DNA of 64,000 nucleotides from positions 2,758,501 through 2,822,500 of the forward strand of contig NZ_CP058350.1 in the NCBI RefSeq assembly GCF_005860795.2, given 5' to 3'. Positions 44,850-53,108 of the stretch are shown piece by piece (position 1 is the first letter of the stretch; each line of letters begins with the position of its first letter). This DNA is from Peteryoungia desertarenae. Its GTDB lineage: Bacteria; Pseudomonadota; Alphaproteobacteria; Rhizobiales; Rhizobiaceae. The translations under genes and the position numbers were made by a program. The notes beneath the pieces are model-generated. The model was not told the DNA's origin. It did not search any database and worked only from the letters and a program-made list of their open reading frames with translations.

Positions 44850-45539
44850 TCAGGGCGGCATAAGCGCCGCCATGTGAAACCGCAATTGCGCCGGCCCGTA
44901 CCGATAGGCCTGCCCCACCGGGCAGGCATTACGGGCCTTGCATGCAGAATTCATGCAGCCCGCATCCCCGGCTTTCGACGCAAGATAAATTCGGCAGGCC
45001 TCGACATCAAATCCCTCTTCTGACACGGCATTCGCGGGGCAGGTCGTAAGGCAGGGACGGCTCTCGCAGGATTGGCAGGGTGACGGCAATGTCGGCCTCT
45101 GTTCCGTGGGCAATTCCACATCAAAGGCCAGAGCCCCGCGATAACTGTGCCACAGACCGTAGACTGGATGAATGAGGATTCCGAGTGGCGAGGTTGACAA
45201 ACCCTCCGCCTCCATCGCCCAGCGCTGAAATGGCTGATAGGGCGGCTCGGACGGAAAGTAAGCCTTCGCACCCAAGGCCGCGGCAATGGGTTCAAGAACG
45301 AATTGCGACCACCGATCCAACGGATGATCGACAGGACCCTGTTGCCGCTGCCATGTCTCGAAGCTCGGCCAGTTGGAGCCACCGACTGCACCGATCAGCA
45401 CAACGCTCCTTGCCGCCTCACCGCCTGGTCCGAGCGGCGCATCCGGCCTGCCGGAACAGGCCACAATCCCACGACAGTACAGCCCGTGCGGAGAAAGCAG
45501 CCGCTCAAGCTCGTCCAGAGCGGAAGAAGGGCCGCTCAT
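44850..45539 (-). CDS. QueG-like 4Fe-4S protein
   Basis: 229 residues, cytoplasmic. The C-terminal ~80 residues carry eight Cys arranged for two ferredoxin-type 4Fe-4S clusters: CQSCESRPCLTTCPAN, a lone Cys in VEACRIYLAS, then GCMNSACKARNACPVG. The N-terminal part (VVLIGAVGGSNWPSFETW, HPVYGLWHSYRGALAFD) recalls the QueG-associated domain, but the protein is much shorter than QueG. It lies 98 bp downstream of mttB on the same strand, so it may supply electrons for corrinoid reduction; this role is inferred. Confidence 0.8.
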   Translation of the reverse strand: MSGPSSALDELERLLSPHGLYCRGIVACSGRPDAPLGPGGEAARSVVLIGAVGGSNWPSFETWQRQQGPVDHPLDRWSQFVLEPIAAALGAKAYFPSEPPYQPFQRWAMEAEGLSTSPLGILIHPVYGLWHSYRGALAFDVELPTEQRPTLPSPCQSCESRPCLTTCPANAVSEEGFDVEACRIYLASKAGDAGCMNSACKARNACPVGQAYRYGPAQLRFHMAALMPP

Positions 45540-45637
45540 TGCGGCCCCTCGAATTTGTAATGCGGACGCCAGACCTCCTCCTGGATCATGTCCGCGACTG
45601 CTTTCGCTCCGCCTTGCTCCCTGGCTGCGGGAGCCCT

Positions 45638-47203
45638 TCAGGTGAAGGCGTCGGGCATGGAATCCTTGCGTTGCGCTATGAAGGCAAGCAGCGCCTCGTC
45701 AATGGTCGGATCAAGCGGCGGCGCTTCGTAATTGTCGAGCCAGTTGCGGCAAAGCGCATTGGCACGCTCCTCGATCCGCTTTGATCCCTCGATTTCCCAT
45801 TGCTCGAACGAGTTGTTGTCGGCAAGCGCGGAGCGATAGAAGGCCGTCTGGAAATTCGCCTGCGTGTGCGCACAGCCAAGATAGTGGCTGCCGGGTCCCA
45901 CTTCGCGGATCGCGTCCATCGCCTGACCGTCTTCCGTCAGGTCAACGCCCATTGCCATCTTCTGCATCATGCCGAGCTGGTCCTGGTCGATCATGAATTT
46001 TTCATAGGAGGAGACAAGCCCACCCTCCAGCCAGCCTGCGGCATGAAGCACGAAATTGGTGCCGGCAAGCAGCGTCGTATTCAGTGTATTGGCGCTCTCA
46101 TGCGCCGCCTGCGCATCCGGAATCTTTGAGGCGCAGAGCGAGCCGCCGGTACGGAACGGCAGACCCAGACGCCGTGCCAGTTGCGCGGCTCCGTAAGAGA
46201 CCAGTGACGGTTCAGGCGTGCCGAATGTCGGTGCGCCGGATTGCATCGAGATCGACGCCGCAAAGGTACCGAACAGAACAGGCGCTCCCGGACGCACCAG
46301 CTGGGTAAAGGCCGCACCGGCCAGCACTTCGGCGAGGATCTGCGTCAGCGTGCCGGCAACCGTCACCGGGCTCATGGCACCGGACAGAATGAATGGCGAC
46401 AATACGCTGGCCTGATTATGCCGTGCATAGACCTTGGCTGCGCCAAGCATGGTCTCGTCGAACACCATAGGCGAGTTGGCATTGATCAGGTTGAGCATGA
46501 CGCAGTTGTTTTCGACGAACTCTTCACCGAAGACGAGCTTGGCCATGGCAACCGAATCTTCCGCCCGCTCCGGTGCCGTGACCGAACCCATGAACGGCTT
46601 GTCGGAATATTTGATGTGGCTGTAGACCATGTCGAGGTGACGCTTGTTCACCGGGATATCGACCGGCTCGCACACGGTGCCTCCCGACGAATGGATCGAA
46701 GGCGCCATATAGGCGAGCTTCACGAAGTTCCGAAAATCCTCGATCGTTGCATAGCGGCGCGTCCCGTCAAGGTCCCGCACGAAGGGTGGTCCATAGACCG
46801 GCGCAAACACGGTCGCGTTCCCGCCAATATGCACGCTGCGTTCCGGATTGCGTGCATGCCATGTGAATTCCGACGGCGCCGTCTTCAAAAGCTCGCGGCA
46901 AAGGCCTTTTGGAAAATGCACCCGCTGGCCTTTGACATCCGCGCCAGCCTGCTTCCACATGTCCAGAGCTTCGGCATCATCGCGAAACTCGATCCCGACC
47001 TCTTCGAGCACGGTATCGGCGTTACGCTCGATGATGGAAAGCCCCTCTTCATCCAGCACTTCATAGACGCCGATCTTGCGCCGGATATAGGGCATGGATG
47101 GCCCTGCCCCGCCGCCGCTTCGTGAAGCGCGCCGAGCCGCTGCCCCACGACCTTCGCCGCGAGTTCTGCGTCCACCTCCGGATTGGGCTGCGTTATCGTC
47201 CAT
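45638..47203 (-). CDS. MttB-family non-pyrrolysine corrinoid-dependent methyltransferase
   Basis: 521 residues from the ATG at 47203 (GAGGAAA upstream). Belongs to the trimethylamine methyltransferase superfamily: YIRRKIGVYEVLDEEGLSII, HARNPERSVHIGG, GGTVCEPVDIPVN, NLINANSPMVFDETM, GPGSHYLGCAHTQANFQTAF. The frame has no internal stop, so no pyrrolysine; such members demethylate glycine betaine, proline betaine or carnitine onto a corrinoid protein. The substrate here is not determined. Residues 9-34 form a Gly/Arg-rich disordered tail. Divergent from the gene of its presumed corrinoid partner. Confidence 0.93.
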   Translation of the reverse strand: MDDNAAQSGGGRRTRGEGRGAAARRASRSGGGAGPSMPYIRRKIGVYEVLDEEGLSIIERNADTVLEEVGIEFRDDAEALDMWKQAGADVKGQRVHFPKGLCRELLKTAPSEFTWHARNPERSVHIGGNATVFAPVYGPPFVRDLDGTRRYATIEDFRNFVKLAYMAPSIHSSGGTVCEPVDIPVNKRHLDMVYSHIKYSDKPFMGSVTAPERAEDSVAMAKLVFGEEFVENNCVMLNLINANSPMVFDETMLGAAKVYARHNQASVLSPFILSGAMSPVTVAGTLTQILAEVLAGAAFTQLVRPGAPVLFGTFAASISMQSGAPTFGTPEPSLVSYGAAQLARRLGLPFRTGGSLCASKIPDAQAAHESANTLNTTLLAGTNFVLHAAGWLEGGLVSSYEKFMIDQDQLGMMQKMAMGVDLTEDGQAMDAIREVGPGSHYLGCAHTQANFQTAFYRSALADNNSFEQWEIEGSKRIEERANALCRNWLDNYEAPPLDPTIDEALLAFIAQRKDSMPDAFT

Positions 47204-47333
47204 GATCTGTTTCCTCGTCTGTCGGCGCATTCTGCGCTGCTTTACTGATCTCTATGCTAATCCAATTCGCAAGTGAAACATTCCTTAATGCGCCAATGCC
47301 TAGCACCAGACAGACATGAAACCATTCTGTTCC

Positions 47334-47363
47334 CGTCGCATTTCACGACAAGGGCGTCGCATT
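47334..47363 (+). promoter_or_regulatory. 21-bp phased direct repeats between mttB and the corrinoid gene
   Basis: CGTCGCATT occurs at 47334 and 47355, exactly 21 bp apart (two helical turns). A CGTCC-TTGAA-GGACG inverted repeat follows at 47407-47421. The 259-bp divergent region otherwise has no gene. These could be activator sites for both genes. Confidence 0.45.
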
Positions 47364-47462
47364 CGAAAAGAGTTTTTCACGAAGTTGCGGTTTAATCGTC
47401 CCTGGACGTCCTTGAAGGACGCTTCACTGAATCGCGTAGAGACCCACGCAGAAAGCACCATC

Positions 47463-48164
<702 letters not shown>

Positions 48165-48194
48165 TCTGCTGACGGCTCAAGAAGGCCAAGAAAA

Positions 48195-48232
48195 AACGCC
48201 GACCAGTTCTGACCGGTCGGCGTTCGTTGTTT
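48195..48232 (+). terminator. Terminator after the corrinoid protein gene
   Basis: AACGCCGACC, 10-nt loop, GGTCGGCGTT, then CGTTGTTT. On the other strand it ends the small lipoprotein gene. Confidence 0.75.
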
Positions 48233-48244
48233 AGGGAAAGAGGC

Positions 48245-48406
48245 TTAGTAGGTCGCTGCACTTTCGATATCCTGGCCTGCAGCCTGCGTCGCGTTTACGG
48301 CATTGGCTGTGTCCTCACCAACGCCGCGGATCGTATTGCCGCAGGCGCTGAGCGAAGCAACCGATGCAAGAAGAATGACGGTGAGCGAAAGCTTTCGTGC
48401 CAACAT
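48245..48406 (-). CDS. Entericidin-like small lipoprotein, copy 1
   Basis: 53 residues. Signal peptide MLARKLSLTVILLASVASLS with lipobox LSAC; the mature part starts CGNTIRGVG, the entericidin A/B hallmark, and ends with a short helix (AVNATQAAGQDIES). Likely anchored in the envelope. A second copy lies at 49084-49251 on the other side of the DUF1638 gene. Classical ecnAB forms an antidote/toxin pair; whether this applies here is unknown. Confidence 0.8.
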   Translation of the reverse strand: MLARKLSLTVILLASVASLSACGNTIRGVGEDTANAVNATQAAGQDIESAATY

Positions 48407-48447
48407 GATAAAATACCTCTGTCTTTGATCCTGGGATTGGAACTGCC

Positions 48448-49059
48448 ATGGAACAACGCGACACCTTGCAAAAGGTTCACGTCATCGCCTGTGGTGCTAT
48501 CGCGCGCGAAATTCTGGCCGTTAAGGAGTTGAATGGCCTTGATCACCTCACGCTCGACTGTCTTCCGGCGATCTGGCATGTCCATCCGCAGAAAATCGCC
48601 CCGGGACTGAGGGAAAAGATCGCCGAAGCGCGAGCAGCCGGCCACCGGAACATCTTTCTCGGCTATGCCGAATGCGGCACACAGGGAGAGGTTGATCGGA
48701 TCTGCGCCGAAGAAGGCGTGAGCCGGATAAGCGGTCCGCACTGCTATGCCTTCTTCAGCGGTACGAAGAAGTTTCTCGCCGAATGCGAGAACGAGTTCAC
48801 CGCCTTCTATCTGACAGACCTGATCACCCGCCAGTTCGAGGCCTTTGTCATCGAGCCCCTGAAACTCGACCACCACCCCGATCTGCGGGACATGGTGTTC
48901 GGCAACTACACCAAGCTCGTTTATCTCGCCCAGACAGAGGATGAAGAACTGAAACGAAAGGCCGAATGGGCAGCCGCCTATCTGAAGCTGGACTACGAAT
49001 ACCGGTTTACCGGCTATGGGGATTTGGAGAGCGAGTTGCTGGAAGCGGTCAAAGCCTAG
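48448..49059 (+). CDS. DUF1638 protein associated with corrinoid methyltransferases
   Basis: 203 residues, cytoplasmic. Features HVIACGAIAREILAVKEL, PAIWHVHPQKIAPGLREKI, IFLGYAECGTQGEVDRICAE and HCYAFFSGTKKF, matching my memory of DUF1638, a family repeatedly found with MttB-type systems. Conserved Cys residues (ACGA, AECGT, HCYAF) might bind a metal. The biochemical role is unknown. Flanked by the two small lipoprotein genes. Confidence 0.82.
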   Translation: MEQRDTLQKVHVIACGAIAREILAVKELNGLDHLTLDCLPAIWHVHPQKIAPGLREKIAEARAAGHRNIFLGYAECGTQGEVDRICAEEGVSRISGPHCYAFFSGTKKFLAECENEFTAFYLTDLITRQFEAFVIEPLKLDHHPDLRDMVFGNYTKLVYLAQTEDEELKRKAEWAAAYLKLDYEYRFTGYGDLESELLEAVKA

Positions 49060-49083
49060 GCCCTAACCGTGAGGTTGTTCCGG

Positions 49084-49251
49084 TCACCGCACCGAATTGG
49101 CGACACTTCGCCCCGCATCCTGTGTCGCGTCAACGACATTGCCGACATCCCTGCCCACGCCACGGATCGTGTTGCCACAGCCGGCCAATGTCACAAGCAT
49201 TGCACCCACAAGTGCCAGACGTAGAACGTCAAACGCTTTCGAATTCGCCAT
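49084..49251 (-). CDS. Entericidin-like small lipoprotein, copy 2
   Basis: 55 residues from the ATG at 49251 (AAGGAGAGG upstream). Signal MANSKAFDVLRLALVGAML, lipobox LAGC, mature CGNTIRGVGRDVGNVVDAT. It shares CGNTIRGVG with copy 1. The two are on the same strand, separated by the oppositely oriented DUF1638 gene. Confidence 0.82.
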   Translation of the reverse strand: MANSKAFDVLRLALVGAMLVTLAGCGNTIRGVGRDVGNVVDATQDAGRSVANSVR

Positions 49252-49477
49252 CTTGCCTCTCCTTGACCGCGATGAATCGATTGTTGCCTGAGCCACAAAA
49301 GGGGAAAGAACGTGGCAGTTCCATGACGCAACGCGATGCTGCATTGCCGCAATTTCACCGGCTCTTCACCATCCTCACAAACTTGGTCGCTTGCCGTTGC
49401 TCGGTTTAATGCCGCTGCAATAAATCCATGCGTAATCTGCAGCCCGGTCGAACAACATTCAAACACGAATCAAGAAC

Positions 49478-50128
49478 ATGACCATCAGGGCGGAAATACT
49501 GGACTACGTCGTCGCAGACGAAACGGAAAAGCCTCATCCGGAGCATCTCTCGGATCTTCTGGTAAGGCTCTCTGCCAACAATACGGCCAAGATCACCATC
49601 CGCGATCTGGCAATCGCACTCCAGGACCGCTCCTTCGGCGCCTTCTTGCTGGTCTTCTCGCTTCCAAATCTGGTCCCCCTGCCGCCGGGCGCAACTCTCA
49701 TCCTCGCGCTCCCTCTGATCTTCATAGCCTGGCAGATGTTTGCCTCTCCTGGCGGTCGCGTCTATTTCCCTCGCAAGATCGGTGATTACGGGGTCCAGCA
49801 CGAGACATTCGAGCTCATTATAAAACGTCTGGTCCCGTGGTTGAGGCGGGCCGAAATGCTGGTGAGGCCGCGCTTCTGGATCTTCGGTTCGCGGTTCTCA
49901 GAGCGCCTGATCGGCCTTGCCGCGCTCATTCTGGCCGTCACTGTTTTCCTGCCGATCCCGCTTGGTAACTGGCCGCCGGCAGTGGCTCTTGCCGTACTCG
50001 GCTTTGCCCATTCCGAACGGGATGGTGCGGGCGTCGTGGTAGGCTGTCTGCTCGGTTTGTTGTCCGTCCTGCTCGCCTGCTTTGTAGTCTATACTGCCGG
50101 CGCAATCCTCGCGCTCGCTTTCACCTGA
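49478..50128 (+). CDS. exoD: ExoD-family exopolysaccharide synthesis protein
   Basis: 216 residues. An N-terminal soluble part (HLSDLLVRLSANNTAKITIRD) then 4-5 hydrophobic segments; family blocks SFGAFLLVFSLPNLVPLPPG and SERLIGLAALILAVTVFLPIPLGN. ExoD homologues were linked to exopolysaccharide and alkaline tolerance in Sinorhizobium; the mechanism is unclear. 226 bp after the divergent lipoprotein gene, 16 bp before the formyltransferase-like gene. Confidence 0.88.
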   Translation: MTIRAEILDYVVADETEKPHPEHLSDLLVRLSANNTAKITIRDLAIALQDRSFGAFLLVFSLPNLVPLPPGATLILALPLIFIAWQMFASPGGRVYFPRKIGDYGVQHETFELIIKRLVPWLRRAEMLVRPRFWIFGSRFSERLIGLAALILAVTVFLPIPLGNWPPAVALAVLGFAHSERDGAGVVVGCLLGLLSVLLACFVVYTAGAILALAFT

Positions 50129-50144
50129 CCGAACTTGGTGGAGA

Positions 50145-50933
50145 ATGACAGATACAGCCTCCCAAACCCGGCCATCGACCGTCGTCCTGATGACGGCAGG
50201 TGGGCTCAACCCGACCCTTGTTGCAAATGCCCTTGCCGCAAGAGGACATGACCTCCATGTTCTGCTGGAAGAGCCGGAAGGTAAGCTGACCATTACCCGA
50301 CGCCGCGCCCGCCGTCTGGGCTGGCTCTCAGCATTGGGCCAATTGGCAACCATGATCGCCGCGCGCCTGATGCGCCGTCTGACCAATCGCCGGATTGCAG
50401 AGCTTCTCCAAAAAATGAACCTGCCGCAGAAATGGGATCCGCGCATTACCCGTCATCAGGTCACGTCCATTAATGCGCCTGAGACAAGAGCCCTTGTCGA
50501 CCAGCTGGCGCCGGGAGCGATCCTTCTGGTTTCAACCCGCCTGATGTCGAAGGGTCAACTTGCCGGAATGCCCTGCCCTGTTCTCAATCTCCATGCCGGG
50601 ATCAATCCGGCCTATCGCGGCCAGATGGGTGGTTATTGGTCGCTGGTGGAAGGCGATCGCAAAAACTTCGGTGCAACGGTGCATCTGGTCGATCCGGGCA
50701 CCGATACGGGTGAAACACTCTACGAGGTTCGTACAAGCCCCGCCCGCAGCGATTTCATCTCGACTTACCCACTGGTCTTGACAATCGCTGCTTTGGACAT
50801 CACCTGTCGCGCGGTTGATGACGCGCTATCGCAAAAACTGACGCCTTCACCAGCGGAAGGTCCCTCATTCCTGCGTTTTCCTCCGACATTCTGGTCCTGG
50901 ATTTACCACGGCGTCAGCAAGGGAATCTGGTAA
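50145..50933 (+). CDS. Formyltransferase-like protein
   Basis: 262 residues. Formyl-transferase fold: VLLMTAGGLNPTLVANALAA at the N-terminus, catalytic-type Asn and His in VLNLHAGINPAYRGQMGGYW, and GATVHLVDPGTDTGETLYE (Asp). Members act with 10-formyl-THF on purine intermediates, sugars or Met-tRNA; this one is not PurN or Fmt by its context and sequence. Its place between ExoD and the folate enzymes allows either a cell-surface sugar or a one-carbon role. The specific reaction is unknown. Confidence 0.8.
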   Translation: MTDTASQTRPSTVVLMTAGGLNPTLVANALAARGHDLHVLLEEPEGKLTITRRRARRLGWLSALGQLATMIAARLMRRLTNRRIAELLQKMNLPQKWDPRITRHQVTSINAPETRALVDQLAPGAILLVSTRLMSKGQLAGMPCPVLNLHAGINPAYRGQMGGYWSLVEGDRKNFGATVHLVDPGTDTGETLYEVRTSPARSDFISTYPLVLTIAALDITCRAVDDALSQKLTPSPAEGPSFLRFPPTFWSWIYHGVSKGIW

Positions 50934-51029
50934 AACGGACGGCGTCGCTTTTTGCGGCGGACGACGTCGTGAAAAGCGCAGTCTGTCAGAGAGGCGCCGT
51001 GCATTCTGGATCCAAAGGGAGCGAGTGGC

Positions 51030-51332
51030 ATGGCAGACAAGATCGTCGTTTACTGGCGGGATATCCCGGCCCAGGTGATCGTCAAGCAGGGACGCAAATC
51101 GGCAAAGCGTGAGCTCTCTCTCCGCTTCACCGAAGCCATCGACATGGCTGCGATGCGCACCGGCGCTGCCGAAACCGACGCCTATCTTGCTGACTGGCGC
51201 AAGGCCGATCCGGTGCCTGTCGGCGACGATCTCGAAGCCGAAGCCGAAAGCGCTGCCGCCGAGATCGAGGCTAACTACGACAAGACCCGCCTCGTGGCCC
51301 TCGTCCATGCCGGAGGCCGCGACAATGGCTGA
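51030..51332 (+). CDS. Small 'virulence factor' family protein of the one-carbon operon
   Basis: 100 residues, soluble. Starts MADKIVVYWRDIPAQVIVKQ; SLRFTEAIDMAAMRTGAAETDAYL fits the Pfam 'virulence factor' family, a name without mechanistic meaning. GGGAG upstream. Its stop overlaps the MetV-like gene by 8 nt, so both are co-translated. Consistently near MetV/MetF in such clusters as far as I recall; perhaps an assembly or stabilising partner. Confidence 0.78.
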   Translation: MADKIVVYWRDIPAQVIVKQGRKSAKRELSLRFTEAIDMAAMRTGAAETDAYLADWRKADPVPVGDDLEAEAESAAAEIEANYDKTRLVALVHAGGRDNG

Positions 51333-51924
51333 GCCCGTACTCGTCGATCCCGGCGCGCCGAAAAAAGGCAATGCCGCCCCGGCTGCCAAGGCCGCCACCG
51401 GTGCCTTCACCCCGGCCGGCGTCTCGCCCAATCGCCGCGCACGCCGTTCTTACACGATCCGCCTCTGGGCGGTGCGCAATTCGCGCTTCTTCGAATGGTT
51501 TTATCGCAACTTCGCCAATGCCTTCCTCTTCCTCCACCCCATCTGGAAGGCGCTCGGCTATAACCGCGTCGAAAAGCCGATCACCTTTGTCGAGCGCAAT
51601 GTGAAGGGCCTGCTCTTCGACTGTCGCATGTGCGGCCAGTGCGTGCTGTCCTCGACCGGTATGTCCTGCCCGATGAACTGTCCGAAACAGCTGCGCAACG
51701 GCCCCTGCGGCGGCGTCCGCGCCAATGGCAATTGCGAGGTCGAGCCGGACATGCCCTGCGTCTGGGTCCAGGCCTGGAACGGCTCGCGCAACATGGTTGC
51801 GGGTGACGCGATCCTGAAGGTGCAGAAGCCGGTCAACCAGTCGCTGCGCGAGACATCCTCCTGGCTGCGCGTGACGGCGGAAGCCGCCGCCGAGCGGGAA
51901 AAACAGACGGCAAAGGAAGCCTGA
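51325..51924 (+). CDS. MetV-like methylenetetrahydrofolate reductase C-terminal domain protein
   Basis: 199 residues from ATG 51325 (GGAGG inside the previous gene). The N-terminal ~75 residues are basic, with a hydrophobic-aromatic stretch (FFEWFYRNFANAFLFLHP). Then a Cys-rich module: CRMCGQC, MSCPMNC, GPCGG, GNCEV, MPCVW, the pattern of MetV proteins that bind Fe-S or zinc and pair with MetF. The gene for MetF follows after 4 bp. Together they form a MetVF-type reductase, able to run towards methyl-THF oxidation if a suitable electron acceptor exists. Confidence 0.85.
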   Translation: MAEPVLVDPGAPKKGNAAPAAKAATGAFTPAGVSPNRRARRSYTIRLWAVRNSRFFEWFYRNFANAFLFLHPIWKALGYNRVEKPITFVERNVKGLLFDCRMCGQCVLSSTGMSCPMNCPKQLRNGPCGGVRANGNCEVEPDMPCVWVQAWNGSRNMVAGDAILKVQKPVNQSLRETSSWLRVTAEAAAEREKQTAKEA

Positions 51925-51928
51925 GAGC

Positions 51929-53026
51929 ATGGCCCAGATCGACGAAAATCCGCTCGGTGTCCACCTGCCGCTCGATCCCCTGCCCGGCCATTCCTCCCTC
52001 GGTCGCCTGGAGCGCGTGCTGCGCCGTGGCGAATTCGCCGTCACAGCGGAGTTGAACCCGCCCGACAGCGCCGACCCGGAAGACGTCTATGAGCGCGCCA
52101 AGGTCTTCGACGGCTGGGTCGATGGCATCAATGCGGTCGACGCCTCCGGTGCCAACTGCCACATGTCTTCGGTCGGCATCTGTGCGCTTCTGACCCGCAT
52201 GGGCTACGCGCCGATCATGCAGATCGCCTGCCGCGACAAGAACCGCATCGCCATCCAGGGCGACGTCTTGGGTGCCGCCGCCATGGGGGTTGCCAACATG
52301 CTCTGCCTCACCGGCGACGGCGTGCAGGCCGGCGACCAGCCGGGAGCCAAGCCCGTCTTCGATCTCGACTGCATGTCGCTTCTGGAAACCGTGCGCACCA
52401 TGCGCGACGAATCGAAGTTCCTCTCCGGCCGCAAGCTGACCACTCCGCCCAAGGTCTTCCTGGGTGCTGCGATCAATCCCTTCGCGCCCCCTTATGACTT
52501 CCGGCCCTATCGGCTCGGCAAGAAAATCGAGGCCGGTGCGCAATTCGTCCAGAGCCAGTATTGCTTCGACGTGCCGATGTTCCGCGACTACATGAAGAAG
52601 GTCCGCGACCTCGGCTTCCACGAGAAATGTTACATCCTCGTCGGCGTCGGCCCGCTCGCCTCCGCCAAGACCGCGAGATGGATCCGTTCCAACGTGCCCG
52701 GCATCCACATTCCCGATTCCGTCATCGCCCGCCTGGAAGGCGCGCAGGATCAGAAAAAGGAAGGCAAGCAGCTCTGCATCGACATCATCAACGAGGTGAA
52801 GGAGATCGAAGGTGTCGCCGGCGTGCATGTCATGGCTTATCGCCAGGAAGAATATGTCGCTGAAATCGTCCACGAATCCGGCATCCTGAAGGGCCGCAAG
52901 CCGTGGAAGCGCGAACATGGCCGCGCCGATGACATGGCCGCCCAGCGCATGCGCGAGATCGGCGCCGATCCGGTCCAGGACCAGCAGGAAATGGCCGCCA
53001 GGGCCGCCCACGCCCAGCCACACTGA
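51929..53026 (+). CDS. metF: Methylenetetrahydrofolate reductase (MetF subunit)
   Basis: 365 residues. Flavin-binding barrel: AVTAELNPPDSADPEDVYER (Glu near the N-terminus as in MetF), INAVDASGANCHMSS, IMQIACRDKNRIAIQGDVLG, NMLCLTGDGVQAGDQP, AQFVQSQYCFDVPMF. It interconverts 5,10-methylene-THF and 5-methyl-THF. In this B12-demethylation operon, oxidation of methyl-THF is the sensible direction. Immediately after MetV; ends 82 bp before the methyltransferase gene. Confidence 0.92.
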   Translation: MAQIDENPLGVHLPLDPLPGHSSLGRLERVLRRGEFAVTAELNPPDSADPEDVYERAKVFDGWVDGINAVDASGANCHMSSVGICALLTRMGYAPIMQIACRDKNRIAIQGDVLGAAAMGVANMLCLTGDGVQAGDQPGAKPVFDLDCMSLLETVRTMRDESKFLSGRKLTTPPKVFLGAAINPFAPPYDFRPYRLGKKIEAGAQFVQSQYCFDVPMFRDYMKKVRDLGFHEKCYILVGVGPLASAKTARWIRSNVPGIHIPDSVIARLEGAQDQKKEGKQLCIDIINEVKEIEGVAGVHVMAYRQEEYVAEIVHESGILKGRKPWKREHGRADDMAAQRMREIGADPVQDQQEMAARAAHAQPH

Positions 53027-53108
53027 TGAACCGCCTTGCCTTGGTCCGGCATTTGCCGGCACATCCCATTCCCGCCGCGCGCGAGCCGGCACCGACCGGA
53101 GGACTGAA

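Noticed and set aside
45638..47203. Pyrrolysine (in-frame TAG) in the MttB-family gene
   Set aside because: The frame is open from start to stop with no internal TAG, so it belongs to the non-pyrrolysine group.
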